A stretch of 64,000 nt of DNA, taken from the NCBI GenBank assembly GCA_003854985.1, contig RQOG01000150.1, forward strand, positions 35,623 through 99,622, written 5' to 3'. Under the pieces are notes generated by a model that saw only the letters and a program-made list of their open reading frames with translations, did not search any database and was not told where the DNA came from. Below, piece by piece: positions 26,437-36,256 of this stretch. A program made the position numbers and the translations under genes. This DNA is from Calditrichota bacterium. Lineage in GTDB: Bacteria; Calditrichota; Calditrichia; Calditrichales; Calditrichaceae. The number at the start of each line of letters is the position of its first letter. The stretch's first letter is position 1.

Positions 26437-28641
26437 TTACATTTCTTCGGATATTCCGGATATATTATCTACTCTTTCCACAGAAAATACACCGGGAATT
26501 TTACGCAGTCCGTTAATTACCTTCGTTAAATGCTGAAGGTCGCTGACTTCAATATTCAAATTGCCTTTGGCATACATCTCTTCTGTTTTAAAACTTACCT
26601 GGATAATATTTATATCAAGTTTTGCAACGCTCAGGGTAATATCCTTAAGCAGATTTTTACGATCTTCCCCTAAAATCGAAAGATATACCTGGAATTTATG
26701 TTTTTCTTCCGTATCCCATTCAACCTCAATAATTCTTTCTTTTTCCTCGTAAAGTTTGATCATGTTTTTACAGTCTGTTCTGTGAATGGTAACACCTTTG
26801 CCACGCGAAAGATACCCGATAATCCGATCACCGGGAACGGGCTGGCAGCATTTTGCAAAATGTATCAGCATGTTTTCCATGCCGGCTACCCGGATTCCGC
26901 TGACGCTTCTGGCCCGTTTTAAAAATTTTACAAAGAAACTATCTCCGGTTTGTTCAGGCTCTTCTTTTTCGGGAAATATCTTCTTTGCAAGAGTCTCCAC
27001 CATAAATTCACCGCGGCCGATGGCAGCTTTGAGGCTCTCTATATTTTTAAACCCGATTTTAGGAATGGTATCTTTAAATAACGGATCGTCCTCATTCAGT
27101 TTATATTTTTTAAGAAATTTGGCTAATATTTCTCCGCCAATTTGGAGCGTTTGCGTCTGTTGCTCTTCGCGGAGAATTTTTTTAATCCAGTGTCTGGCTT
27201 TACTCGTTTTAACAAACGAAAGCCAGTCCTGACCCGGCTTTTGATTCTGGGAAGTAATAATCTCGACCTGTTGGCCGCTTTTTAACTCCGTTTTCAAAGA
27301 AACAAGTTTTCCGTTTACTTTAGCCGCGATACAATGATTGCCAATATTGGTATGCACGGCATAAGCAAAATCAACAGGTGTAGCTCCAACTGCCAGCTTA
27401 ATTAAATCGCCCGCGGGAGTGAAAACGAATACTTCATCCTGATATAAATTGATTTTAAGGTGTTCCATGAAGTCGCCGGGATCTTCTTCCTGCATTTGCC
27501 TTTCGAGTAACTCTTTAACCCAGCCAAGATGTTCTTCAAATTTAGTCGTACCTTTAACGCCTTCTTTGTATTTCCAATGGGCGGCAATACCATCTTCAGC
27601 CATTTGATGCATTTCCTGAGTACGAATTTGAATTTCCACCATTTTACCTTCAGGGCCGACAACGGTAGTATGTAAGGACTGATATCCGTTAATTTTTGGC
27701 ATGGCAATATAATCTTTAAACCGGTCATAAACGGGCATGTATTTGCTGTGTACAATTCCAAGTGCATAATAACACTCTTCTAATTTATCAACGATAATAC
27801 GAATGGCCTGCAGATCGTAGATTTCATCAAAAGGCCTGTTGCGACGCTTCATTTTCTGATAAATGCTGTAATAAGATTTTGGTCTGCCGGCAATAGTCGC
27901 TTTAATGTTATGATTTCTCAGTTCTTCTTCAATTGGTGCTTTTATTAAATTAATATATTTCTCACGCTCTTCTTCCGATTCATGCACTTTTTTAACCAGA
28001 TCGGCATACACATCCAAATCCAGATGTTTTAACGCCAAATCTTCCAACTCTGTTTTTAGCCTGCTGATACCAAGCCGATGTGCTAAAGGTGCATAAACAT
28101 CCCGGGTTTCCAGGGCAATTCTCGGGCGTTTCTTCACCGGCAGATGATTCAGGGTTCTCATATTATGCAGGCGGTCGGCAAACTTTATAATGATGACGCG
28201 TATATCCTGGGCCATCGAAAGCAACATTTTTCTGAAGGTCTCTGCCTGCCGGGCTTCATTGCTTTGAAACTTAAGACTGCTTATTTTTGTAACCCCGTCC
28301 ACAAGGTTAGCAATTGTTTCGCCAAATTCTTTTTTTATTTCATCCAGCGTAACACCGGTATCTTCCACAGCATCATGAAGCATCCCTGCAATTATGGTAG
28401 TGGGGTCCATTTTTAGATCACTTAAAATAAGCGCAACATTAAGACAATGGACAAAATATGGCTCACCGGAATATCTTCTTTGCTTAAGATGTGCAATCAT
28501 ACCGAAATCATACGCTTTTTTCAGTAAAGTGGTATCAATATCGGCGTAATAGGATTTAATGTTTTTTACCAATAGTTTATATAATGGATCTATACTTTTC
28601 GTGTTTTTACGTAAAATTGTTGTATCGCTTAAAATCTGCAT
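26437..28641 (-). CDS. rel: Bifunctional (p)ppGpp synthetase/hydrolase
   Basis: This enzyme makes and degrades the stringent-response alarmone (p)ppGpp. Domains in order: HD hydrolase (about 30-190, with MLHDAVEDTGV and KFADRLHNMRTLNHL), synthetase (about 240-360, with KRRNRPFDEIYDLQAIRI and KINGYQSLHTTV), TGS (about 395-460, VFVFTPAGDLIKL), a helical/zinc-finger-like region with AKCCQPVPGDRIIGY, and ACT (about 655-734). Both catalytic halves keep their key motifs, so it should be bifunctional. It is the only long Rel protein in the window, 78 bp downstream of dnaB. Confidence 0.96.
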   Translation of the reverse strand: MQILSDTTILRKNTKSIDPLYKLLVKNIKSYYADIDTTLLKKAYDFGMIAHLKQRRYSGEPYFVHCLNVALILSDLKMDPTTIIAGMLHDAVEDTGVTLDEIKKEFGETIANLVDGVTKISSLKFQSNEARQAETFRKMLLSMAQDIRVIIIKFADRLHNMRTLNHLPVKKRPRIALETRDVYAPLAHRLGISRLKTELEDLALKHLDLDVYADLVKKVHESEEEREKYINLIKAPIEEELRNHNIKATIAGRPKSYYSIYQKMKRRNRPFDEIYDLQAIRIIVDKLEECYYALGIVHSKYMPVYDRFKDYIAMPKINGYQSLHTTVVGPEGKMVEIQIRTQEMHQMAEDGIAAHWKYKEGVKGTTKFEEHLGWVKELLERQMQEEDPGDFMEHLKINLYQDEVFVFTPAGDLIKLAVGATPVDFAYAVHTNIGNHCIAAKVNGKLVSLKTELKSGQQVEIITSQNQKPGQDWLSFVKTSKARHWIKKILREEQQTQTLQIGGEILAKFLKKYKLNEDDPLFKDTIPKIGFKNIESLKAAIGRGEFMVETLAKKIFPEKEEPEQTGDSFFVKFLKRARSVSGIRVAGMENMLIHFAKCCQPVPGDRIIGYLSRGKGVTIHRTDCKNMIKLYEEKERIIEVEWDTEEKHKFQVYLSILGEDRKNLLKDITLSVAKLDINIIQVSFKTEEMYAKGNLNIEVSDLQHLTKVINGLRKIPGVFSVERVDNISGISEEM

Positions 28642-28719
28642 ATGAACGTATATAAAATTTAAAACATCTTATAATTAATACTAACTATTAAATTTTTGCC
28701 CGTTAATTCAGTTCCGTAT

Positions 28720-30117
28720 TTAAAATTCTGCCGGTGACAGCACGCCGGAATCGTAGGATAAATCCGGATCGCCGAATTTACCATATTCTTTCAGAAAAGT
28801 TAAGCGGGTGTTTCCCGTAGGTCCGTTTCTTTGTTTTCCTATCATAATTTCGCACATATTATGCGTTGACATGCCGGTATCTTCAAATTCCATAATCTGA
28901 TAATACTCCGGACGGTAAACAAACATGACCACATCCGCATCCTGCTCTATAGCCCCGGATTCTCTCAGATCGGATAATTGTGGCTTTTTCGTCCGGTCAC
29001 GGGATTCAACGGCTCTTGATAGCTGAGACAGCGCTAATACGGGTATGTCCAGTTCTTTGGCAATTCCCTTAATAGATCTTGAAATATGCGTTATTTCCTG
29101 TTGCCGGTTTTCTGCTTTGGTGCCTTCCATTAATTGCAGATAATCTATAATTAACATTTGTATATTATGCTCAGCTTTTAGACGTCGCGCTTTAGCGCGC
29201 AATTCCAATACGTTCAACGATGGCGAATCGTCAATATAAATGGGCGCATTCATTAATTTGGCCACATGATCGGTTAACCTGCTCATTTCTTCTTTAGATA
29301 GTTTTCCCGTTCTCACCGACATCTGATTCACTTTTGACTCCGTACATAATAAACGTAACACCAGTGCTTCACTGGACATTTCCAGACTGAATATGCCAAC
29401 AGGAATTCCATAATCGATCGCCGCATTCCGGGCAATGTTTAAGGCAAAGGCTGTTTTTCCCATGCTTGGACGACCGGCAAGCACAATCAGATCGGATGGT
29501 TGAAACCCAGCCGTTAATTCATCCAGTTTTTTATAGCCTGTAGCCACACCTGTCACGCCGGACCGGCTGGAATGATAGAGTTTATCAATTCTTTCAAATG
29601 TTTGATGCAGAATAGGATTGATGGAAGCGAATCCTTTTTTCAATCGTTTCTCTGATATTTCGAAAATTTGTTGTTCTGAAAAATCGAGTAGTTCATCAAT
29701 TTCTTCATTCTGGTCAAAGGCTCGCTGAATAATTACTTCGCAGTCCTTAATAAGCCGTCTTGAAAGCGCTTTCTGTTTAATGATTTCCAAATGATATTCA
29801 ATATTTGCGGATGATGGAACACTGTTGGCCACTTCTGCCAGGTAGTAATTACCGCCAACATCATCCAAAGCCGAACGTTTATTTAACTCTTCGGCAAGCG
29901 TTATCAGATCTATTTCCCTGTTTTTTTCAAAAAGAGCGGTCATTGCTTCAAATATCAACTGGTGGCTTTTTCTGTAAAAAAAACCGGGCTCCAGTGATTC
30001 AACAGCTTTGGCAACCGCTTCACTATCCAGCAGTAAAGCGCCTAAAACCGCCTGCTCAACTTCAATGGCCTGGGGTGGAATTCTTAATACTTGTTGATCG
30101 GTCTCAGCCTGAGACAT
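28720..30117 (-). CDS. dnaB: Replicative DNA helicase DnaB
   Basis: DnaB is the hexameric 5'-3' helicase at the replication fork. The N-terminal domain has PPQAIEVEQAVLGALLLD. The RecA-like domain has Walker A AGRPSMGKTAFALNIA, the Walker B strand LIIDYLQLM, LSQLSRAVESR and DLRESGAIEQDADVV. The length of 465 residues is usual and no intein is present. An ATG with an AGGAG-like site starts it. A terminator just upstream isolates it from the uracil-DNA glycosylase gene. Confidence 0.97.
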   Translation of the reverse strand: MSQAETDQQVLRIPPQAIEVEQAVLGALLLDSEAVAKAVESLEPGFFYRKSHQLIFEAMTALFEKNREIDLITLAEELNKRSALDDVGGNYYLAEVANSVPSSANIEYHLEIIKQKALSRRLIKDCEVIIQRAFDQNEEIDELLDFSEQQIFEISEKRLKKGFASINPILHQTFERIDKLYHSSRSGVTGVATGYKKLDELTAGFQPSDLIVLAGRPSMGKTAFALNIARNAAIDYGIPVGIFSLEMSSEALVLRLLCTESKVNQMSVRTGKLSKEEMSRLTDHVAKLMNAPIYIDDSPSLNVLELRAKARRLKAEHNIQMLIIDYLQLMEGTKAENRQQEITHISRSIKGIAKELDIPVLALSQLSRAVESRDRTKKPQLSDLRESGAIEQDADVVMFVYRPEYYQIMEFEDTGMSTHNMCEIMIGKQRNGPTGNTRLTFLKEYGKFGDPDLSYDSGVLSPAEF

Positions 30118-30147
30118 ATTTTACTCCTGTTTTAAAACCTGATGCAT

Positions 30148-30171
30148 AAAAAAAACCGATAATTATCGGTT
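30148..30171 (-). terminator. Rho-independent terminator after the uracil-DNA glycosylase gene
   Basis: AACCGATAATTATCGGTT is a perfect 18-base palindrome. On the minus strand it runs directly into eight T residues. It sits 51 bp after the uracil-DNA glycosylase stop and before dnaB, so it should end the yicC-gmk-coaB-udg transcript. Confidence 0.85.
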
Positions 30172-30221
30172 AAAGCCACTCATAGGTTAAATAAAAAAAA
30201 AGTGATTATCAATAGCCGGAT

Positions 30222-30941
30222 TCAGTCTTTATTCAGCATTTTTTTAATCTTTTTCAAATCAATCCAGGCATTGGCCTTCCAACTCGGATTTCTCAATAGT
30301 GCCGCAGGATGATAAGTGATAATTAACGGTAAATTATTGTACGTATAATCACCACTGCGCAAGATGCCCAGCGATTTGTTCTGCCCGGAAAGCATCTGAC
30401 CGGACACTCTGCCCAGCGCAACCAATATTTTTGGTGAGATTATTCTGATTTGTTCGATTAAATATGGTTCGCATTGTGCGATCTCATCCGGCTGAGGATC
30501 CCGGTTATTCGGCGGTCTGCATTTAAGAACATTAGCAATATAAATCTCTTCCCTTTTCAAGCCTATGGCATAAAGCATTTTATCCAGCAGTTTTCCAGCC
30601 CTGCCGACAAATGGTATACCGGTAGCATCTTCTTCGGCACCGGGCGCTTCTCCGATAAACATAAGTTCGCTTTTGGGATTCCCAAGACCAAAAACAAAAT
30701 TTTTTCTTGTACGTGAAAGATGGCATCTGGTGCAATTTTTTATTTGTTCCCGGAACGCGTCCAGTTCTGAGAAATCCTGCGATGCAACCGTGTAGGCAGG
30801 ACTTTCCTGCGCTTCTGAAACGCCTGCTGAAATATTTATATGATAATCCGGATCGACTACATCGCTTGTATAAAGCGTATTGCCATAGATATCTTTATAC
30901 CAATTAAAATAATCTTCCAGTTCGTTAATAAATTTATCCAT
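30222..30941 (-). CDS. Family 4 (Fe-S) uracil-DNA glycosylase
   Basis: It removes uracil from DNA at the start of base-excision repair. Four cysteines expected to hold a [4Fe-4S] cluster are visible in [22 protein letters not shown] and AQCEPYL. The active-site segments [20 protein letters not shown] and [12 protein letters not shown] are intact. About 70 N-terminal residues precede the catalytic domain and look poorly conserved. The 239-residue protein starts 1 bp after the CoaB gene ends, at the end of a repair/nucleotide operon. Confidence 0.93.
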   Translation of the reverse strand: MDKFINELEDYFNWYKDIYGNTLYTSDVVDPDYHINISAGVSEAQESPAYTVASQDFSELDAFREQIKNCTRCHLSRTRKNFVFGLGNPKSELMFIGEAPGAEEDATGIPFVGRAGKLLDKMLYAIGLKREEIYIANVLKCRPPNNRDPQPDEIAQCEPYLIEQIRIISPKILVALGRVSGQMLSGQNKSLGILRSGDYTYNNLPLIITYHPAALLRNPSWKANAWIDLKKIKKMLNKD

Positions 30942-30942
30942 T

Positions 30943-32007
30943 TTACCGTTTTTTGAGTTTAATGATCCGGTTTAAAATGTTTTGACTAAGCTCATATTTT
31001 GTCATTTTAGGCAAATGTTCCAAATTACCGTTTGTATCCATAATTGTCACCACATTGGTATCCTCTGCGAAGGCAGCGCCTTCAACATTTGGATTATTTA
31101 TAACAATCATATCCAGATGTTTGTTAATCAATTTGTTTCTGGAATTTTCAATTTCATTTTCTGTTTCCACGGAGAATCCAATTAATAACTGCTGTTTTTT
31201 AACTGCCGCTAATGACTTTAAAATATCCGCTGTTCTTTTTAATTGCAAATGTAATTCCTGATTTTTTTTCTTTATTTTTTGATGAAGTTTTTCATTCGGT
31301 GTATAATCGGCTACCGCTGCAGCAGCGATATAAATATCGGCAGATGAAAAATTAGAAACAATTTGTTCATTCATCTCAACCGCAGACCTTACCCTGATAA
31401 CTTTGATATATTCAGGCAAGGGCTGACAGGTTGGTCCGCAAACAAGCGTTACGGTGGCGCCTCTGTTAAAAGCGGCCTTTGCCAATGCAATACCCATTTT
31501 TCCAGATGAACGATTCGTTAAAAATCTTACAGGATCAATATCTTCTGCTGTCGGACCTGCGCTTACCAAAATATTTAATCCGGATAAATTATGTTTCGTT
31601 TCCAGTGCCTGCAATAATTCTATAGCAGCCTGTATATCAGCAAAAAAAAGATCATCATCATAACTACACGGTTTAACCGGAGTAATTAAAACATTATCTT
31701 TTATTTTATATAAAAACGGAAGTTCTATATCATCTTTTTGAAAATGTACCGGATAATAAAGCATTTTATGCGTGGCGCCGGAATGATTAATTTTAGAACT
31801 ATTATCAATTATTTCAACCACAATATCATCTGCTTTAATTGTTACATTATTCATAACAGGCAGATCATAATGGTTTAAAAAATGGGCACAATTTTTTGTA
31901 TAGGCAGATGAAAGCACACAAGCGGATTTGCCCGATCTGGTAAGGTATTCGAACAACTCCCAGGCATAATAAAGTTTACCATTACAATTGTCTTTAATGT
32001 AAATCAT
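30943..32007 (-). CDS. coaB: Phosphopantothenate-cysteine ligase with a degenerate CoaC-like N-terminus
   Basis: The CoaB half (about 143-354) joins cysteine to phosphopantothenate in CoA synthesis. It has VSAGPTAEDIDPVRFLTNRSSGKMG, AAAVADYTP and VINNPNVEGAAF. The first ~140 residues are where the flavin-dependent decarboxylase CoaC normally sits. An opening like that fold can be seen (YYAWELFEYLTRSG), but the catalytic His region, the PAMN-type loop and the substrate Cys-containing flap are not recognisable. The decarboxylase step may be done by another protein. The gene lies 5 bp after gmk, and no rpoZ is found between them, its common place. The start is weakly supported by a ribosome site. 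Confidence 0.88.
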   Translation of the reverse strand: MIYIKDNCNGKLYYAWELFEYLTRSGKSACVLSSAYTKNCAHFLNHYDLPVMNNVTIKADDIVVEIIDNSSKINHSGATHKMLYYPVHFQKDDIELPFLYKIKDNVLITPVKPCSYDDDLFFADIQAAIELLQALETKHNLSGLNILVSAGPTAEDIDPVRFLTNRSSGKMGIALAKAAFNRGATVTLVCGPTCQPLPEYIKVIRVRSAVEMNEQIVSNFSSADIYIAAAAVADYTPNEKLHQKIKKKNQELHLQLKRTADILKSLAAVKKQQLLIGFSVETENEIENSRNKLINKHLDMIVINNPNVEGAAFAEDTNVVTIMDTNGNLEHLPKMTKYELSQNILNRIIKLKKR

Positions 32008-32012
32008 AAGTT

Positions 32013-32579
32013 TTAATCGATAATGATACGTTCTATTTCTTTTATTGCGTCTTCAAGCTTATCGTTAATAACAACATAATCGAATTTTGCTGACATCTCA
32101 TATTCGTAGGAAAGCCTTTGCAATCGTTTGTCGATTGATTCCATTGTTTCACTTTTTCTGTTTTTTAAGCGGGTAATAAGTTCATCTTTATAAGGTGGTT
32201 TTAAAAAGATTAAAATAGCTGCCGGAATTTTATTTTTAATACTTAACGCACCGTTTACATCAATATCAAAAAGTACCGTTCTCCTGTCGCTAATATGCTT
32301 ATCGACAGTAGCTTTCAGAGTGCCATAATAATTTCCATGAACTTTTTCGTATTCTAAAAAAGCACCTTTATTAATATATTCTTCAAATTGCCTTTCACTT
32401 AAAAAATGATAAGCGATACCATCTATTTCTCCTGGTCGCTTAGGCCTTGTAGTAGCGGAAACTGAAGTTACCAGATGCGGATATTTTTTAACCAAATACT
32501 CCACAATGGTTGTTTTACCCGTTCCTGATGGCGCGGAAAAAGCAATGTATGATGATTTGAATTTAATTTCGGATTTCAT
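32013..32579 (-). CDS. gmk: Guanylate kinase
   Basis: It phosphorylates GMP to GDP with ATP. The P-loop is FSAPSGTGKTTIVEYL. GMP-binding elements are SVSATTRPKRPGEIDGIAYHFL and GNYYGTLKATVD, with VLFDIDVNGALSIK as the Walker B region. Its 188 residues are standard. The gene is 2 bp from the yicC stop and 5 bp ahead of the CoaB gene, the common yicC-gmk-coaBC order. Confidence 0.96.
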   Translation of the reverse strand: MKSEIKFKSSYIAFSAPSGTGKTTIVEYLVKKYPHLVTSVSATTRPKRPGEIDGIAYHFLSERQFEEYINKGAFLEYEKVHGNYYGTLKATVDKHISDRRTVLFDIDVNGALSIKNKIPAAILIFLKPPYKDELITRLKNRKSETMESIDKRLQRLSYEYEMSAKFDYVVINDKLEDAIKEIERIIID

Positions 32580-32581
32580 TG

Positions 32582-33457
32582 TTACTCTATATTTTGAATC
32601 TGTTCCCGGAGTTTTTCTATTTCTTCCTTTATCTGAATAACCAGATGCTGGATTGATATGTCTGTGGTTTTGGAATTCATGGTATTAGCTTCGCGCAGCA
32701 TTTCCTGCAGGATAAATGTAATCTTTTTCCCGACGTCATTGCCTCTTTCCATGGTATCATTAAGTAGTTTTAAATGACTGTCCATTCTCACGCATTCTTC
32801 GGTAATATCCACTTTATCAGCTATCAGAGCCAGTTCCTGCTCAAGCCGTGTGCGGTCAATTTTACCTTCATCCAATAACTTTCTAATATTATCATATAAC
32901 CGGTCAAATTCTTTTTGTACATTATTTTGGCTTTTATTTCTAATTTCCGAAAGAATTTCTTTTACTGACGAAGCTCTGTTCTTTATGTCTTTTTTCAGGT
33001 TTTCACCTTCCAAAGAACGCATTTCATTTAATTTTGTTAAAGCTTCCGTTATTCCTTGCTGTAACAGCATTTTTATTTCATTCTCATTCTCTTCGATACT
33101 TTCTGTTTCAAATATCTCTTTAAAACCGATCAGATGATCGAGACTAATCTCGCTCTCAAGCTGAAGAAGTTCTTTCATTTTTATTAAGGTATAATAATAA
33201 TGCTTTAATTTATTTTCATTGAATAGTCTGTCGTTATGGGCATCCGGCAGATAATCGAGAGAAACAAAGAGATTGATTTTACCCCTGATTATTTCAGCGG
33301 ATATGAGATCTCTTGCAAATTTTTCCAGGGCGCCTAATTCTTTTGGCATGCGTATAAAAACATCCAGAAATTTATTATTAACGGTACGAATCTCAACATT
33401 TATCGCTATAGTGCTACTATTGACTGTAGATTTACCGAAACCGGTCATACTGCGCAT
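32582..33457 (-). CDS. yicC: YicC/YloC family endoribonuclease
   Basis: Members of this family are reported endoribonucleases. The N-terminal YicC domain begins MRSMTGFGKSTVNS, and the C-terminal DUF1732 part has RLEQELALIADKVDITEE and LQEMLREANTMNSKTTD, the most conserved stretch of the family. The length of 291 residues is usual. It heads the gmk-coaB-udg operon and diverges from the rqcH-like gene across 138 bp. Confidence 0.92.
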   Translation of the reverse strand: MRSMTGFGKSTVNSSTIAINVEIRTVNNKFLDVFIRMPKELGALEKFARDLISAEIIRGKINLFVSLDYLPDAHNDRLFNENKLKHYYYTLIKMKELLQLESEISLDHLIGFKEIFETESIEENENEIKMLLQQGITEALTKLNEMRSLEGENLKKDIKNRASSVKEILSEIRNKSQNNVQKEFDRLYDNIRKLLDEGKIDRTRLEQELALIADKVDITEECVRMDSHLKLLNDTMERGNDVGKKITFILQEMLREANTMNSKTTDISIQHLVIQIKEEIEKLREQIQNIE

Positions 33458-33595
33458 ATATTATATTCTCCAATGTTTTTTTATTCAGGGATTTTTAATA
33501 ACTTCATGATTAAAACATTACCTTAAATTATGAATTGGATTAAAAACAAGTTTAGAATTTATTAACGGACGTCATTAAAAGCAAAATACAAAACC

Positions 33596-35257
33596 ATGTA
33601 TAAAAACTATTTTCTTTTTAAAGCTCAAATAACCGAAATCCATGATCGGATAGTAAATCATGTTGTTACCGACGTGTTTTCAATTAATAAAGATGAAATT
33701 ATTTTCAGGCTTGACAAACAAGAACCGATCTTATGTTGCATAGGTTTAAATTCGCAGATGCCATATATTATTCTCAGATCGGAATTTACTATTAAAAAAC
33801 CAGCGGTTAAATTGCTGTCCTCATTATATGGTTCTGAGATTACCGGTATCATTATGCCGGATTATGAACGTATTATCGATATTACTTTTAATGACCACAT
33901 GATGAAAATTATTTTATTCGGAGCCAGACCATTTCTGCTTTTAATGGATAAAAAGGGCCATGTAACTGATACCTTCAGGGCAAACCGGTCTTTTAAAATT
34001 CCCGAACAAAGAAATTTATCAAAAATTTCTATCCGGAATAGCGATCAGTTTGAAGCGGAATTAGCAGTTCTGCAGGATTTGAAAATACAGCCTGCATTAA
34101 AAAAGATCCTTCCTGTTTTCAACAATAATATGATTTCGGAATTGTTATTCCGAAGTCGTATTGACGATCAAAAATCAATATCCGAACTTTCCGTACAACA
34201 GATAACTGCAATATCTTCTTCTTTAAACTCTATTCTAACAGAATTAAACAATCCGAAAGCGGAAATTTCATTAAAGAATGGGATTCCCTATACGCTCTCC
34301 CTGATACATTTCACATTTCTGGAAAAAACGGCCGGGATTGATTTTAAAAACTATAACCATATAAACGATGCCTGGTCTGTATTTACCCGGGAAAAGCATG
34401 AAAATGAAAACTACAACAGATTATTTTCTATTTGTAAAAATGCGATCGAAAAAAGAATGTATTATCTTAAAAGAGGCTTAAATAAAGTAATCGAATTTGA
34501 AGATATACAATCCAGAAAAGCGCTGGCTGAGCTTAAGGGTAATCTTCTTTTAACCAATATTCATAATATCAAACCCGGCCAATCTCAGGTTATACTTAAG
34601 AATATCTTTAGCGATACCGGAGAAAATATTACAATTAAATTAAACCCGGCTAAGTCCATTGCAGAAAATGCCAACCGGTATTTTAACAAGTTTAAGAACA
34701 TGGGCAAATTGAAAGAATCTTATCTAATCAGAAAAAATACCCTGCAGAATGATATTAATGAACTCGCTGCGTTGAAATCGGAATTCGAATCTGCCCGTAC
34801 AATTAAATCCCTGCAAAAAATTTATAATAAATTAGAACTAAAAAACCTGATACAGGAAGATTCCGGACAATTGAATAAGGATGATTCCAAAGCAATCGTT
34901 TTCAAAAAATATTTAATTGAAGAACGTTGGCCGTTATTTATTGGTAAAAACGGTAAAAATAACGATCAGCTTACGTTTAATTTCGCCAAACCCTGGGATT
35001 TATGGTTCCATGCTCAGGGCGTTCCCGGATCGCATGTTATAATACATCTGAATAATAAAAATGATCAACCATCCAAATCGGTTATAGAGAAAGCGGCTTC
35101 AATTGCAGCATTTAACAGTAAGTATAAAAATTCCAGTCATGTACCCGTTGTTTACACACTTGTAAGATATGTAAGCCGGATAAGAAAAGCAGCTCCCGGA
35201 ACAGTAAAAATTCAACATGAAAAAGTGATTTTTGTAGATCCTATGGATATCGGTTAA
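33596..35257 (+). CDS. rqcH: Divergent NFACT-family protein (RqcH/Rqc2-like)
   Basis: RqcH binds stalled 50S subunits and directs alanine tails onto the trapped nascent chain. The C-terminal NFACT-R domain is clear (PWDLWFHAQGVPGSHVII, then KYKNSSHVPVVYTLVRYV). A coiled coil spans about residues 255-420. The N-terminal NFACT-N domain is strongly diverged: where bacterial RqcH carries the tRNA-contacting Asp-Arg, I read PDYERIIDI, that is Glu-Arg. Its 553 residues fit the family. It may bind ribosomes while tailing differently. Its stop overlaps the stop of the convergent porV-like gene. Confidence 0.85.
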   Translation: MYKNYFLFKAQITEIHDRIVNHVVTDVFSINKDEIIFRLDKQEPILCCIGLNSQMPYIILRSEFTIKKPAVKLLSSLYGSEITGIIMPDYERIIDITFNDHMMKIILFGARPFLLLMDKKGHVTDTFRANRSFKIPEQRNLSKISIRNSDQFEAELAVLQDLKIQPALKKILPVFNNNMISELLFRSRIDDQKSISELSVQQITAISSSLNSILTELNNPKAEISLKNGIPYTLSLIHFTFLEKTAGIDFKNYNHINDAWSVFTREKHENENYNRLFSICKNAIEKRMYYLKRGLNKVIEFEDIQSRKALAELKGNLLLTNIHNIKPGQSQVILKNIFSDTGENITIKLNPAKSIAENANRYFNKFKNMGKLKESYLIRKNTLQNDINELAALKSEFESARTIKSLQKIYNKLELKNLIQEDSGQLNKDDSKAIVFKKYLIEERWPLFIGKNGKNNDQLTFNFAKPWDLWFHAQGVPGSHVIIHLNNKNDQPSKSVIEKAASIAAFNSKYKNSSHVPVVYTLVRYVSRIRKAAPGTVKIQHEKVIFVDPMDIG

Positions 35258-36240
35258 AAAATCTTTTTAAAATCAAGATGAAAAGAAATGCGGTGAATAT
35301 CGCCCAATTCCGAAGCAAAAGAAGTGAATGTATAGTCAAAACGCACAACCGGTATCTGCAGACCAATACCCGTATTAAAGCGGTTTAAATCATCCATTCC
35401 GGCTCTGACGGCAATAATGCTCTTATACCCTACTTCAAGACCATAAAAGCTATCAAAGCTAATCGGACCAATATGTTTTTGAGCGGCATACTGGCGATTC
35501 TCAAATAAAACATTTATGTCAAAAGCCGGTTGTACGGACAAATCGATTGCTGAAATATTCCAGTTATAGGATGCTCCTAATCGCAGGGAAGGTTTTATAA
35601 GTTCTTTTTCGCCTGTGCTCCAACTGATCATAGTCGTTGTAATATCCCTTAAAATTGCACCAAGCGTCAGGTTTTCAATCAACATGTATTTAGCGCCGAC
35701 ATCAAAACCGATACCAAGGGCATGTTCAACTTTGTAATCTCGATATATACCTTTTGCGCTGATGCCAACGGCAATTTTATCATTTATGATTCTTCCGTAA
35801 GACGCTAAAAATGTATAATCACCGGTTGAAAACCCGGAAATTTTGGAGTAATCCAGCCGGGTGGTGCCCTGGTCTGTTATATAAGCGGCGTTACGACTGT
35901 CTTGAATATCTTTTACGGTCAGGTAAATTAAGGAAAAAGCAATGGTCGAATTTTCATCGTATTCATTGGAAAGCCCCAGATAATTTTGCTGGATACTGGA
36001 GATAAATTGTTTTGTATGCATAAACTCAATCTGAAAGCCTTTTGCCTGTGTGAGCCCGGCAGGATTCCAATAGGCCGAAGTTACATCATTCACCGTTGCC
36101 ACCGCGGCGCCACCCATGGCCAGTGCTCGTCCGCCAATGCCTATATGCATATATTCCCCGGCATATTTTTTAAAAGAAACCGCTTCTGTAAGCGAATACT
36201 GAACTAAAAGTATTACGCAGAGAATAATCATTCGGTTCAT
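35254..36240 (-). CDS. PorV/PorQ-family outer-membrane protein (UPF0164-like)
   Basis: The ATG at 36240, with AAGGA 10 bp upstream, gives a signal peptide (NRMIILCVILLVQYSL) and a mature beta-barrel of about 310 residues. The family signature near the N-terminus is IGIGGRALAMGGAAVATVND followed by VTSAYWNPAGL. The ending FHLDFKKIF, with a terminal aromatic residue, fits outer-membrane insertion. Proteins of this family include PorV, the type IX secretion shuttle, and uncharacterised FadL-like barrels. With the Por-tailed hydrolase at 21 kb, a secretion role is possible but not shown. Confidence 0.85.
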   Translation of the reverse strand: MNRMIILCVILLVQYSLTEAVSFKKYAGEYMHIGIGGRALAMGGAAVATVNDVTSAYWNPAGLTQAKGFQIEFMHTKQFISSIQQNYLGLSNEYDENSTIAFSLIYLTVKDIQDSRNAAYITDQGTTRLDYSKISGFSTGDYTFLASYGRIINDKIAVGISAKGIYRDYKVEHALGIGFDVGAKYMLIENLTLGAILRDITTTMISWSTGEKELIKPSLRLGASYNWNISAIDLSVQPAFDINVLFENRQYAAQKHIGPISFDSFYGLEVGYKSIIAVRAGMDDLNRFNTGIGLQIPVVRFDYTFTSFASELGDIHRISFHLDFKKIF

Positions 36241-36256
36241 ATGCAAATGGTCCTTT

